Positions 46,356 to 54,397 are shown, counted from the stretch's first letter. The stretch is DNA of 62,994 bases from Moraxellaceae bacterium (GCA_020697295.1 JAJFBF010000007.1:1-62994); one strand, 5' to 3'. Numbers and translations are program-made. Notes: generated by a model from the sequence alone, not told the origin.

Positions 46356-46476
46356 CGCGGCGGCTACCGGGCACCCTTCCAGCATCCGCGATAGCCATCG
46401 CAATTCCGGGCGGATGTGTCGGACCTGATTAAACAGGGCTTCCCGGCAGAGTGCCTTTTCCTCCGGGGCCAGCAAT

Positions 46477-46505
46477 AAAAAAGGCGCGAAATCCGCGCCT
46501 TTTTT
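46477..46505. terminator. Bidirectional intrinsic terminator
   Basis: AAAAAAGGCGCG-AAATC-CGCGCCTTTTTT between the DUF2505 gene and the convergent monooxygenase gene. Confidence 0.92.
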
Positions 46506-46516
46506 ATCCCGGGTGC

Positions 46517-48061
46517 TCAGGCCTCGGCCTTGGCCACCTTGCCTGACTTCGACTTCACCCGTGCCGGCGCGCTGCACTTCACGATGTCGTAGTCGGCCGG
46601 GTTCACTTTGCGGGTCTCCAGCCAGAACTTCCAGGTGGAGAAGGGCCACAGCACAAAGTTGCCGCCTTCCGCGCTCTGGTACCAGCCCTGGCAGCCCGTC
46701 GTCCACACCGTGCCCTTGAAGCCTTCCTGCACCTTCCGGTTAAAGTCCTCCTGCACGTCCGGCTTGACGTCGATATAGTCGGCGCCCCTTTCCTGCACGA
46801 GGTTGATGGACTCCATGATCATCTTCACCTGCGACTCGATCATGAAGATGATGGAGTTATGGCCAAGACCGGAGTTCGGCCCCACCAGCTGGAACAGATT
46901 GGGATAGCCCGCGGTGTAGACGCCGTAATAGGACTGCGCCAGGTCCTTCCAGTCGTCGACCAGACTCCGCCCGCCAAGCCCGGTCAGCGGAAAATCCTTC
47001 ATGTAGACCCGCGGATCCACGACAAAGCCGGTGCCGAGGACGATGCAGTCGGCCGGACGCTCCACCCCATCCTGCGTCACGATGCTGTGCTCGCGCACCT
47101 CGCGGATGCCCTCGGTGACCAGCTCAACATTCTCGCGGTTGAACATCGGGAACCACTTGTTGGAAATCAGCACGCGCTTGCAGCCGATGGTGTAATCCGG
47201 CGTCAGCTTCGCGCGCAGGACCGGATCCTTCACCTGTATGCGGATAAAGGCTTCGGCAATACCCTGGAAAAAGCGGGCAATCGAGGGATTGATGATGGGC
47301 CATACCCGGGATTCGTTGGTCCAGTACAGGCGGGCGCGGTGCAGCTTGCGCAGCAAGGGGAACTTCTCGAACACCTTCTGCTCGATGCCGAGGTAGCGAC
47401 GGGTGTCACGCGGAATCACCCAGGCCGGGGTGCGCTGAAACACATAGAGCTGCTTTACCTCCGGCGCAATCTCCGGGCAGTACTGGATGGCGCTGCCGCC
47501 AGTGCCAATCGACACCACGTTCTTGCCATGCATGTTGTAGCCGTGGTCCCACTGCGAAGAGTGGAAGACCTTGCCCTGGAATTTTTCCAGCCCCTTTATC
47601 TTCGGGATCATGGGCACATGCAAAGGGCCGGACGCCAGGATGAAGTACCTGGCGTCAATGGTGTCGCCGGCGGTGGTGCGAATCGTCCAGCGCCCGGTAT
47701 CCTCATGAAAGTGCGCCTCGCAGACTTCCTGCCGGAAGCGGATAAAGGGGCGCAGGCCGAACTTCTCGGTCGTATCCAGGATGTAGTCGTGGATCTGGCG
47801 CCAGTCGGCGTAGCGGTGGGTCCAGTCCGGCTTGGTCGCAAAGGAAAAGGAGTACATATGCGACTGCACGTCGCAGGCGGCACCGGGATAGGTATTGAAA
47901 TACCAGGTGCCCCCGACATCCTCGCCCTTCTCGAGCACCACAAAGTTGTCATTGCCCGCTTCGCGCAGCTTGATAGCCGCGCACAGGCCGCCGAAGCCGG
48001 CGCCCAGGATGGCAACGTCCACCTGCTGGATCTTGGGTTGAATGGGGGCCTTGCTGGTCAT
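46517..48061 (-). CDS. Flavin-containing (Baeyer-Villiger type) monooxygenase, paralogue 1
   Basis: 514-residue FAD/NADPH enzyme that would insert oxygen next to a ketone. N-terminal FAD motif GAGFGG (about residues 19-24), the type I BVMO fingerprint FQGKVFHSSQWD (FxGxxxHxxxWD, about 160-171), NADPH Rossmann motif GTGGSA and the ATG-like motif VLGTGF are all present. ATG 48061 follows AGGTGACGG; an in-frame GTG lies three codons upstream. It is about 75-80% similar to the neighbour at 48482-50017 but has its own upstream region. Substrate unknown; cyclic or steroid ketones are typical. Confidence 0.92.
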   Translation of the reverse strand: MTSKAPIQPKIQQVDVAILGAGFGGLCAAIKLREAGNDNFVVLEKGEDVGGTWYFNTYPGAACDVQSHMYSFSFATKPDWTHRYADWRQIHDYILDTTEKFGLRPFIRFRQEVCEAHFHEDTGRWTIRTTAGDTIDARYFILASGPLHVPMIPKIKGLEKFQGKVFHSSQWDHGYNMHGKNVVSIGTGGSAIQYCPEIAPEVKQLYVFQRTPAWVIPRDTRRYLGIEQKVFEKFPLLRKLHRARLYWTNESRVWPIINPSIARFFQGIAEAFIRIQVKDPVLRAKLTPDYTIGCKRVLISNKWFPMFNRENVELVTEGIREVREHSIVTQDGVERPADCIVLGTGFVVDPRVYMKDFPLTGLGGRSLVDDWKDLAQSYYGVYTAGYPNLFQLVGPNSGLGHNSIIFMIESQVKMIMESINLVQERGADYIDVKPDVQEDFNRKVQEGFKGTVWTTGCQGWYQSAEGGNFVLWPFSTWKFWLETRKVNPADYDIVKCSAPARVKSKSGKVAKAEA

Positions 48062-48379
48062 ATCCGTCACCTGTTGTGTTTAAGCTTGGGTGAGTGTCTC
48101 CAATTATTTATCGGCTGCATTTGATCCATGTCTAATGGACGGAAGGGTCGGCCCGATATGACGGATATCTGGCACTTGCAGCCTGAATGATTGAACGTTT
48201 TCTCCCGGCAGAATGCCCGTTCTTCTCCTGTCGAATTCCTCGCTCTTCTCACCGCGGCCTGCGCAAGGATATCGGCGCTCCATAAACGAAAAAAATACAG
48301 CAGAGGACTCGCTTATGCCGGCAATACGGCGACAGCCAAACTCATCGATGCCACTCAATACTCACTGAAATTTCAGCGT
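48062..48379. other. Upstream region of monooxygenase 1
   Basis: About 320 bases between the two monooxygenase genes, clearly less GC-rich than the surroundings (for example around 48100-48120 and 48280-48390). No coding feature is supported. It must contain the promoter of the 46517-48061 gene. The lower GC suggests either a regulatory region or a remnant of inserted sequence. Confidence 0.5.
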
Positions 48380-48410
48380 CAAAATGAAAGAGGCCGGCAT
48401 TAGCCGGCCC
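48380..48410 (-). terminator. Probable terminator of monooxygenase 2
   Basis: On the minus strand GGCCGGC-TAAT-GCCGGCC is followed by a T-rich tail (CTCTTTCATTTT), about 75 bases after the stop codon. Confidence 0.7.
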
Positions 48411-48427
48411 CTGTCATCTGGAATTAC

Positions 48428-48502
48428 CGTTTCAAACGGTCTCCACTTCATCTGCCTCAGGCAGTCGTCACTTCAACCGCATCAGGCGGTCGCCACTTCA
48501 TC
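48428..48502 (-). repeat. Three 25-bp imperfect tandem repeats over the 3' end of monooxygenase 2
   Basis: Copies at 48478-48502, 48453-48477 and 48428-48452. On the minus strand each carries TGAAGTG at the same place, then GCGACCGCCTGA, ACGACTGCCTGA or GAGACCGTTTGA. The first copy encodes the last residues (Asp-Glu-Val-Ala-Thr-Ala) and stop codon; copies two and three are out of frame and untranslated because 25 is not a multiple of three. Confidence 0.8.
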
Positions 48503-50017
48503 TTCCCGTGACGTCAGTTTTTCGGAGGCGATCCCGAACACATAGTCGTCCGGCTTCGCCTTGCGCGTATCCATCCAGAATTTCACGGTGGTGTAAGGCC
48601 ACAGGGCGGTGTTCTTGCCATCGGCTTGCTGGTACCAGCTGCTGCAGCCGGAAGTCCACACTGTGCCCTGCAAGTCGCGCTGGATATTCGCGTTGTACTC
48701 GTGCTGCACTTCCGGCTTCACGTCGAGATAGTCGGCCTGCTTCTTCGCGGCGATCTTCAGGCAGTCCATGAAGTAGTTCACCTGGGCCTCGATCATGAAG
48801 ATGATGGAGTTATGGCCGAGCCCGGTGTTCGGACCCACGAGCTGGAACATATTGGGATAGCCCGTCACCGTGGTGCCAAGGTAGGCCTCGGAAGCATCCT
48901 TCCAGTCCTGGCGAAGGTCGCGACCACCCAGGCCGATGACCGGAAAGCCCTTCATGTAGAGGCGCGGATCCACGACAAAGCCGGTGCCAAGGACGATGCA
49001 GTCGGCCGGACGCTCAACGCCTTCCTGCGTCACGATGCTGTGCTCGCGCACCTCGCGGATGCCCTCGGTGACCAGCTCCACATTCTCGCGGTTGAACATC
49101 GGGAACCACTTGTTGGAAATCAGCACTCGCTTGCAACCGATGGTGTAGTCCGGGGTCAGCTTCGCGCGAATCGCCGGATCCTTTACCTGGATGCGCATCA
49201 GCAGCTTGCTCACGGCTTCGAGCACCCTGGCGACCTGGGGATTGAAGGCGCCCAGCAGGCGCGCCTCGTTGCTCCAGTAGAAGCGCGCGCGGTGCAGCTT
49301 GCGCAGCAGCGGGAACAGGGCAAAGGCCTTTTTCTCGATGCCGAGGTAGGCACGGTCGTCACGCGGCACGACCCAGGCTGGCGTGCGCTGGAACACATAC
49401 AGCTGCTTCACCTGCGGCGCGATTTCCGGGCAGTACTGGATGGCGGAGGCACCAGTGCCGATGGACACCACGGTCTTGTCCTTGATGTCGTAGCCGTGAT
49501 CCCACTCCGCCGAGTGCATGACCTTGCCCTGGAATTTCTCCAGGCCCTTGATGGCGGGCTTTGACACCACATGCAGCGGGCCGGAGGCGAGCAGGAAGTA
49601 GCGGGCGACAATGGTGTCTCCGGCCGTCGTGCGCAGCGTCCAGCGAGCCGTCGCCTCATCGAAGCGGGCCTCGGTGACTTCCTGGCCAAAGCGCGTGAAG
49701 CGGCGCAGGTCGTGCTTGTCGGTGACGCGGTCGATATAGGCCTTGATCTCGCCGCGGGAGGCAAAACGCTTGGACCAGTCCGGGTTGCCCTCGAAGGAGA
49801 AGGAATACATGTGCGACTGCACGTCGCAGGCAGCGCCCGGATAGCTGTTGAAGTTCCACGTCCCGCCGACGTCGCTGCCCTTCTCGAGGATGACGAAATT
49901 GTCATTGCCGGCCTCGCGCAGCTTGATGGCGGCGCAAAGGCCGCCGAAGCCGGCGCCCAGGATGGCGACGTCAACAGTCTGGACGGAGCTGGACGGAAGG
50001 GAGGCTTTGCTGGTCAT
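48482..50017 (-). CDS. Flavin-containing (Baeyer-Villiger type) monooxygenase, paralogue 2
   Basis: 511 residues with the same layout as paralogue 1: GAGFGG FAD motif, FQGKVMHSAEWD fingerprint, GTGASA NADPH motif, VLGTGF. The N-terminal and C-terminal thirds differ noticeably from paralogue 1, but a central block (reverse strand 48964-49168) is almost identical even at silent sites, suggesting gene conversion. ATG 50017 follows AAGGATGATCCGC. It diverges from the AraC regulator 127 bases away, which is the best candidate to control it. Confidence 0.92.
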   Translation of the reverse strand: MTSKASLPSSSVQTVDVAILGAGFGGLCAAIKLREAGNDNFVILEKGSDVGGTWNFNSYPGAACDVQSHMYSFSFEGNPDWSKRFASRGEIKAYIDRVTDKHDLRRFTRFGQEVTEARFDEATARWTLRTTAGDTIVARYFLLASGPLHVVSKPAIKGLEKFQGKVMHSAEWDHGYDIKDKTVVSIGTGASAIQYCPEIAPQVKQLYVFQRTPAWVVPRDDRAYLGIEKKAFALFPLLRKLHRARFYWSNEARLLGAFNPQVARVLEAVSKLLMRIQVKDPAIRAKLTPDYTIGCKRVLISNKWFPMFNRENVELVTEGIREVREHSIVTQEGVERPADCIVLGTGFVVDPRLYMKGFPVIGLGGRDLRQDWKDASEAYLGTTVTGYPNMFQLVGPNTGLGHNSIIFMIEAQVNYFMDCLKIAAKKQADYLDVKPEVQHEYNANIQRDLQGTVWTSGCSSWYQQADGKNTALWPYTTVKFWMDTRKAKPDDYVFGIASEKLTSREDEVATA

Positions 50018-50084
50018 GCGGATCATCCTTTTTAGTGTGGCCCGGGCAGGCGCGGAGTCTCTCGATGAAGCGGACTCTACGGGC

Positions 50085-50112
50085 TTGCCGGCCTGACCGG
50101 ATATGCTAGGCT
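50085..50112 (+). promoter_or_regulatory. Sigma-70-like promoter of the AraC regulator
   Basis: TTGCCG (50085-50090), a 16-base spacer and TAGGCT (50107-50112), ending 32 bases before ATG 50145. The -10 region GCTAGGCT recurs at similar distance upstream of the genes at 45649 and 61299. Confidence 0.5.
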
Positions 50113-50144
50113 CGACCCGGTAATTGACAGTTTCGGCCAAATCC

Positions 50145-51167
50145 ATGTCCACGCGGTCCATCCTCGGCATGCTCTACACCCTGCGCGGCGTGCGCGAGTC
50201 CGGGGAGGACGTGTCGCCAGTGCTGACCCGCTTCGGCCTCGACCTCGACCGGCTGGACCCGGGCGCCCGCATCGACCGCGCCCTCGAGCTGCGCATCTAC
50301 ATGGAGCTGGCCGAACACCTGAAGGATCCCCTGGCCGGCTTCAAGACCGGCAATTACTTCGGCTTTACCGGCTACGGGCCGCTGACCATGCTGCTTATGA
50401 CCTGCACCGACGCCTGGGAGGCCATCCAGACCGGCATCCGCTACCAGCAGCTCACCTACCTCTTCGGCACCCTGCGCTTCGAGCTGGGCAACGAGCTCAG
50501 CTGCCTGGTGCTCTCGCCCTTGCGCCTGCCGCCCCGGCCCTTCCGCTTCCGCGTGGACGGCGAGGCCTCCGGCACCTACAAGCTGATCCGCGACATGCAG
50601 GCCACCCTGGGCGTCAACATCCGCGCCGAGAAGGTCGACCTGCCCTACCCGCGCCCGGCCGAGGCGCGCGCCTACGAGGACTACTTCCAGTGCCCGGTCA
50701 GCTTCGGCGAGAGCGCCGAGACCCGCTTCTGGATGCGCAACGACATCCTCAAGCTGCGCTTCCCCACCGCCGACGCCACCGCCCACGCCATGTTCCGGGC
50801 GCAGTGCGACCAGCAACTCGCGGAACAGGCCGGCACTTCCCTGGACAAGCTGGCGGAACAGGTCGAGGCGCATCTGGAGCTGTTCACCGGCGCCTTTCCC
50901 TCGGCGGCCGAGGTCGCCTCCGCCTTCGACATCGCCGAGCGCAGCTTCCGCCGCCAGCTCTCGGCCGAGGGCAGCTCCTTTCGTGCCTTGCTCGAGCAGG
51001 TCCGCTTCCGCAAGGCCCGGGCGCTCCTGCAGGGGCGACAGCCGGTCGAGGCCATTGCCCACCAGCTCGGCTATGCCGAATCGGCCGCCTTTATCCACGC
51101 TTTCCAGCGCTGGGCCGGCGTCAGCCCGGCCGCCTGGCGCAACGGCGCCCGCCCAGACCCGGCCTGA
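50145..51167 (+). CDS. AraC family transcriptional regulator
   Basis: 340 residues. The N-terminal region (about 1-200) matches the Arabinose_bd/OruR-type ligand-binding domain of AraC regulators (SPVLTRFGLDLDRLDPGARI, GYGPLTMLLMTCTDAWEAI). The C-terminal domain has two helix-turn-helix motifs (ASAFDIAERSFRRQLSAEGSSF, about 258-279, and IAHQLGYAESAAFIHAFQRWAGVSPAAWR, about 303-331). This subtype commonly controls adjacent lipid or ketone degradation genes; the divergent monooxygenase gene is the likely target. It is read from ATG 50145 rather than the upstream in-frame TTG. Confidence 0.9.
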   Translation: MSTRSILGMLYTLRGVRESGEDVSPVLTRFGLDLDRLDPGARIDRALELRIYMELAEHLKDPLAGFKTGNYFGFTGYGPLTMLLMTCTDAWEAIQTGIRYQQLTYLFGTLRFELGNELSCLVLSPLRLPPRPFRFRVDGEASGTYKLIRDMQATLGVNIRAEKVDLPYPRPAEARAYEDYFQCPVSFGESAETRFWMRNDILKLRFPTADATAHAMFRAQCDQQLAEQAGTSLDKLAEQVEAHLELFTGAFPSAAEVASAFDIAERSFRRQLSAEGSSFRALLEQVRFRKARALLQGRQPVEAIAHQLGYAESAAFIHAFQRWAGVSPAAWRNGARPDPA

Positions 51168-51661
51168 CCTGACGCGCTCCAACCTACCCCCTACCGGCTC
51201 CCTAAGCTCCGATCCCCTCAATTCCACAATTCGCATGTCGGGCCTCAGCCCGACCCGCCTCCTCCCGGCCCCACCCTTTTCCCTAAGCCCTGCCCCTTCA
51301 TCCCGGACCGGCACAAGCCACTTTGCCCAACGCCACACCAACGTGCGACAGATCACCCGCCACCTGTTCCAGCCGTCTCCCGCCCCGGGCGCCCCGCCGC
51401 ACTGCGCACGCCCCAAAAACGATCCCGCAATGCACCATTCGGGTGCGGGCCGCCCGTCTGGCGACCTGACAGGCCCGCGCCCCCCCTGATTCCTCGCCCT
51501 CACTGGCCCGGCATCCTTCTTGCTAAATCCCTTGCCAGGACCTGCCTCGGCAGCCCGGGCACAGTGACGCGCCACCCGCTGCAACACTCACTTCAAGAAG
51601 TAGAAAAATGACCCAGTCCCAACACTTTCCATCCCGGGGTTATCTGCGTGAGGAAAATGCG
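51168..51661. other. Intergenic stretch without a supported gene
   Basis: About 490 bases, unusually C-rich on the plus strand. A GTCGGG-CCTCAG-CCCGAC hairpin at 51237-51254 may mark the 3' end of the AraC transcript. The remainder contains the promoter region of the EAL gene; ATG 51608 is in frame with that gene but has a poor ribosome binding site. Confidence 0.5.
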
Positions 51662-52816
51662 ATGAGCATCGGCGTGCTTGGAGAACTCGAGCTCAAGAGC
51701 CACTACCAGGTGGTGATCAGCCCCGCCCTGCAACGCGCCGTCGGCATGGAGGCGAGCCTGCTGGTCCAGGGCGCGGCCGGCCTGGAATCGGCCGAGGCCC
51801 TGGCCGCGCGCCTGCCCGACCGCGAAGTCGCCGACCTCGACCGCCTCGCCCTGGCCGTGCACCTGCGCAATGCGCCGGCCGCACCACAGGGCAACGAATG
51901 GATTTTCCTGCCGCTGCACCCGCAAACCATTCGCCAGCGCCTGTTCTCGCCGGAGGAAGCCTTGCGTGAACTGGCCGCCCTCGATGTCGAGCCCGCCCGC
52001 ATCGTGCTGCAAATCGCGGAAAGCACGACGCTCGACGATGCCGAACTGCAGGCTTTCGTGACCGCCTACCGTGAGTGCGGCTTCCGCATCGCCCTGGACG
52101 ATTTTGGCGCCGGCGCATCCAACTATGACCGGGTCCTGGCGCTGCAGCCCGACATTGTCCGTCTCGCGCCGGCGCTCGTGCGCAATGCGGAACAGTCCTC
52201 GCGCGCCGCCCGCCTGTTCCCGCACATGGTGTCGCTGCTGCGCGAAGCCGGCTCGCTGGCCCTGGTCGATGGCATCGCCAGCGAGACGCAGGCGCGCATC
52301 GCCGTTGATGCCGATGCCGAGCTGCTGCAGGGTGACTGGTTTGCGCCCCAGGGCGGCACTCTGCCCGCGCCGGACGTGATCCGCACCCGGGCGGCGCAAC
52401 TCATGGGCACGGGCAAGCCCTCGCCGGACCGCACCGAGCTGCGCCTGCGCAGCCGCTTCATGAATGTGTGGAACAGCTATCGCGACGGGCAGGATCTTGA
52501 GGCCATCGTGGACGGCATCAATGATACCGAGGTCACCCGCCTTTACGTCATCGATGGACAGGGCAACCAGATCGGTGACACGGCGCTCACCGCCCATGCC
52601 CTGCGCGGTCGTGGCCACCCGCTGTCCGATGCCCGCGGCGCCTGCTGGGCGCGCCGGCAGTATTTCCGCAATGCCATGGAGCAGCCCGGGCGCGTGCAGA
52701 TCTCGCGACCCTATCTGTCGCTCACCGAGCAACGGCTCTGCGTGACGATTTCCTGCGTGGTCATGCGCCCCGGCCTGGGCCAGGTCGTGCTGTGCATGGA
52801 TGCCCTTCAGGGCTGA
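51662..52816 (+). CDS. Degenerate EAL-domain protein with C-terminal sensor domain
   Basis: 384 residues. The EAL fold is recognisable (LKSHYQVVISPALQRAVGMEASLL, then IALDDFGAGASN, DIVRLAPALV, LALVDGIASETQ, LQGDWFAPQ), but several catalytic positions differ: the signature reads EAS instead of EAL, the K of DxLKID is replaced (VRLAP), and the E of the AEGVET motif is Asp (VDGIAS). It therefore probably binds c-di-GMP or is inactive. The C-terminal part (about 255-384) resembles a Cache/PAS-like domain as in YkuI. Start 51662 is preferred for its GAGGAAAATGCG site and for matching YkuI-type N termini; ATG 51608 is possible. Confidence 0.82.
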   Translation: MSIGVLGELELKSHYQVVISPALQRAVGMEASLLVQGAAGLESAEALAARLPDREVADLDRLALAVHLRNAPAAPQGNEWIFLPLHPQTIRQRLFSPEEALRELAALDVEPARIVLQIAESTTLDDAELQAFVTAYRECGFRIALDDFGAGASNYDRVLALQPDIVRLAPALVRNAEQSSRAARLFPHMVSLLREAGSLALVDGIASETQARIAVDADAELLQGDWFAPQGGTLPAPDVIRTRAAQLMGTGKPSPDRTELRLRSRFMNVWNSYRDGQDLEAIVDGINDTEVTRLYVIDGQGNQIGDTALTAHALRGRGHPLSDARGACWARRQYFRNAMEQPGRVQISRPYLSLTEQRLCVTISCVVMRPGLGQVVLCMDALQG

Positions 52817-52842
52817 GGACGGCAAGGCAAACGCCAGACAGC

Positions 52843-52874
52843 AAAAAGCCCGCGGCAAAGGCGGGCTTTTTGTT
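52843..52874 (+). terminator. Intrinsic terminator of the EAL gene
   Basis: AAAAAGCCCGC-GGCAAA-GGCGGGCTTTTT, 27 bases after the stop codon. Confidence 0.9.
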
Positions 52875-52953
52875 AGTGCGCACCGCGGCAGAAAGCCGTT
52901 TGAGGAAGCGCCTGCGGCGGAGGGCAGTGCGGACATGCGCCGCACAGCCCCTG

Positions 52954-52982
52954 TTCTGTCCTGACCAAGGGTCAGGACAGAA
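52954..52982. other. Perfect 13-bp hairpin downstream of the SRP RNA
   Basis: TTCTGTCCTGACC-AAG-GGTCAGGACAGAA. On the minus strand it starts 14 bases after the SRP RNA 3' end, so it may end or protect that transcript, but no T-tract follows. Confidence 0.5.
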
Positions 52983-52996
52983 CGTAATAAAGTGGA

Positions 52997-53105
52997 GGCC
53001 CCCCTGCCAGCCCGACCCCGGCACACACATCACAACTACCGTTGCTTCCTTCCGGACCTGGCGGGGTTTGCTGCTTAGCGTTGCGAGGGAACCGACAGGG
53101 TTGCC
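52997..53105 (-). ncRNA. ffs: Signal recognition particle RNA (4.5S, small bacterial type)
   Basis: On the minus strand the sequence contains the invariant apical segment CAGGTCCGGAAGGAAGCA with its GGAA tetraloop and the flanking CGCAACGCT and GTGTGCCGGGG blocks aligning with E. coli 4.5S RNA. The 5' GGCAACCCTG and 3' CAGGGGGGCC ends can pair. Length is about 109 nt. A TATACT -10 element lies at 53118-53123 with TTTGGA 17 bases upstream. Ends are estimated to within a few bases. Confidence 0.92.
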
Positions 53106-53117
53106 ATTGCGGGCGGA

Positions 53118-53146
53118 AGTATAGGGCCATCCGGGCAAAATCCAAA
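53118..53146 (-). promoter_or_regulatory. Promoter of the SRP RNA gene
   Basis: On the minus strand TTTGGA (53141-53146), 17-base spacer, TATACT (53118-53123). The predicted start is about 6 bases before the mature 5' end. Confidence 0.6.
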
Positions 53147-53195
53147 GCCCGCGGATACCTGCTGCCAGCCCGGCAGGCGACCGCTTCCGCCGCGG

Positions 53196-53227
53196 CACCT
53201 TTCACCTTTCACCTTTCACCTTTCACC
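53196..53227. repeat. Heptanucleotide tandem repeat (CACCTTT)x4.6
   Basis: Four full copies plus CACC, in the intergenic region upstream of ogt. Confidence 0.9.
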
Positions 53228-53233
53228 TGGCAG

Positions 53234-53268
53234 GCGGCGGGCGGCGGGCGGCGGGCGGCGGGCGGCCG
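53234..53268. repeat. Heptanucleotide tandem repeat (GCGGCGG)n
   Basis: About 4.7 copies of a 7-mer, a few bases after the CACCTTT array. The two arrays account for much of the 53147-53507 gap, in which no gene is seen; the ogt promoter must lie in its AT-richer distal part (about 53410-53500). Confidence 0.85.
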
Positions 53269-53507
53269 CAAGATCCCTCGATCCGGCGATGGGCGGGCCG
53301 CAGAGGGCATGGCATAAAGCGCAATGCCGGTCAGGACGACCGGCCAGCCGGCTTTTCTCCCCGGGCGCCGCGTAGCCCGCCTGTAAAGACAAGCCCTTGG
53401 GCGACATGCAACTCGCATGATTTCTCAACAAACTTAAACACAGCTCGTCTACAGCCTGTCACATCAAGCTGACAGACTGGCACGGCCATGACGACAGGAG
53501 CGCCGCC

Positions 53508-54059
53508 ATGACCCCTCCAATTTATATAGACATAATTTCTTCACCACTGGGCGTCCTGCTGGTCGCCCATTGCAGCGGCTATTTGTGCGCGCTGGATTTC
53601 CAGGATTACGAATCCCGCTTTCGCCAGATGCTGGCGCGGCGCTTCGGCAACATTCCCCTTGAGCGGCGTGCGGCGCCGGAGGCCATTCAGAAGCCTTTGG
53701 CTGCCTACCTGAGCGGCGAGAATATCGAGGCCGTACAGGACATTCCCGTCCACGCCAGCGGCACCCGCTTCCAGCGACAAGTCTGGAACGCGCTGCGCTC
53801 CATCCCCGCCGGCGGCCTGTGGAGCTTTGCCGATGTCGCCCGCCTCATCGGGCAGCCCAGCGCGGTTCGCGATGTCGAATCCGCCGTGGCCCGCAACCCG
53901 CTCGCCATCATCGTGCCTTGCCACCGCCTGGTCGGGAGCGCCGGCGAGCTCGTCACCTATGTCGGGGGCCTGGCACGCAAGCGCTGGCTGCTGGCACATG
54001 AGGGCGCCCTCGCGGCGCTGCCCTCGCCAACCCCGCCGGAAGGACGGCTGCCGGCCTGA
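53508..54059 (+). CDS. ogt: Methylated-DNA--protein-cysteine S-methyltransferase
   Basis: 183-residue suicide DNA repair protein removing alkyl groups from O6-alkylguanine. The active-site block NPLAIIVPCHRLVGSAGELV (PCHRL, Cys near residue 139), the helix-turn-helix arginine finger region GGLWSFADVARLIGQPSAVRDVESAVARN and the C-terminal GGLARKRWLLAHE are all present. RAVG of the usual motif is changed to SAVR-DVESAV, a variant seen in some Ogt proteins. ATG 53508 follows GACAGGAGCGCC. A terminator-like hairpin lies 44 bases downstream. Confidence 0.92.
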   Translation: MTPPIYIDIISSPLGVLLVAHCSGYLCALDFQDYESRFRQMLARRFGNIPLERRAAPEAIQKPLAAYLSGENIEAVQDIPVHASGTRFQRQVWNALRSIPAGGLWSFADVARLIGQPSAVRDVESAVARNPLAIIVPCHRLVGSAGELVTYVGGLARKRWLLAHEGALAALPSPTPPEGRLPA

Positions 54060-54090
54060 AGAGGCATGGCCCCAGAGCCAACGCCTGATA

Positions 54091-54154
54091 GCCCCAAATA
54101 AAAAAGGCCCCGCAAGCGGAGCCTTTGTTTATATCTGGCGGTGAGAGAGGGATT
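54091..54154. repeat. 64-bp direct repeat, copy 1 (tRNA-Ser 3' fragment plus terminator)
   Basis: Identical at 63 of 64 positions to 54262-54325. It includes a terminator hairpin (AAAGGCCCCGC-AAG-CGGAGCCTTT, 54103-54126) and a truncated copy of the 3' part of tRNA-Ser including CCA and acceptor strand. The match ends within the T-arm (GGATT, then GCGACC instead of CGAACC). Confidence 0.85.
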
Positions 54155-54261
54155 GCGACCGGCTGCGCCGGCCGCCCCTGCGGGGCCGTCCTGCGGACGT
54201 CCAACACGGCCTGCGGCCCTGTTGTCGAGCCCTCCGTCGGGTTCGCCTCCCTCCACCAAGC

Positions 54262-54325
54262 GCCCCAAATAACAAAGGCCCCGCAAGCGGAGCCTTTGTT
54301 TATATCTGGCGGTGAGAGAGGGATT
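54262..54325. repeat. 64-bp direct repeat, copy 2 (genuine tRNA-Ser end)
   Basis: Partner of 54091-54154, offset by 171 bases. On the minus strand it contains the 3' end of the functional tRNA-Ser and its terminator. Confidence 0.85.
54274..54297 (-). terminator. Intrinsic terminator of tRNA-Ser
   Basis: On the minus strand AAAGGCTCCGC-TTG-CGGGGCCTTT followed by GTTATTT, about ten bases after the CCA end. Confidence 0.8.
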
Positions 54326-54397
54326 CGAACCCTCGATACGGTATTAGCGTATACACACTTTCCAGGCGTGCGCCTTCAACCACTCGGCCACCTCACC
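54307..54397 (-). tRNA. tRNA-Ser (anticodon GGA)
   Basis: 91-nt class II tRNA on the minus strand. Acceptor GGTGAGG pairs with CTCTCACC (one G-T), followed by discriminator G and encoded CCA. D-arm GGCCGAGTGGTTGAAGGC, anticodon loop CTGGAAA with GGA, long variable arm (GTGTATACGCTAATAGCGTATC) and T-arm GAGGGTTCGAATCCCTC are all clear. Confidence 0.97.

Noticed and set aside
53196-53268. CRISPR-like array
   Set aside because: The repeats are simple 7-mers without spacers, so they are microsatellites.
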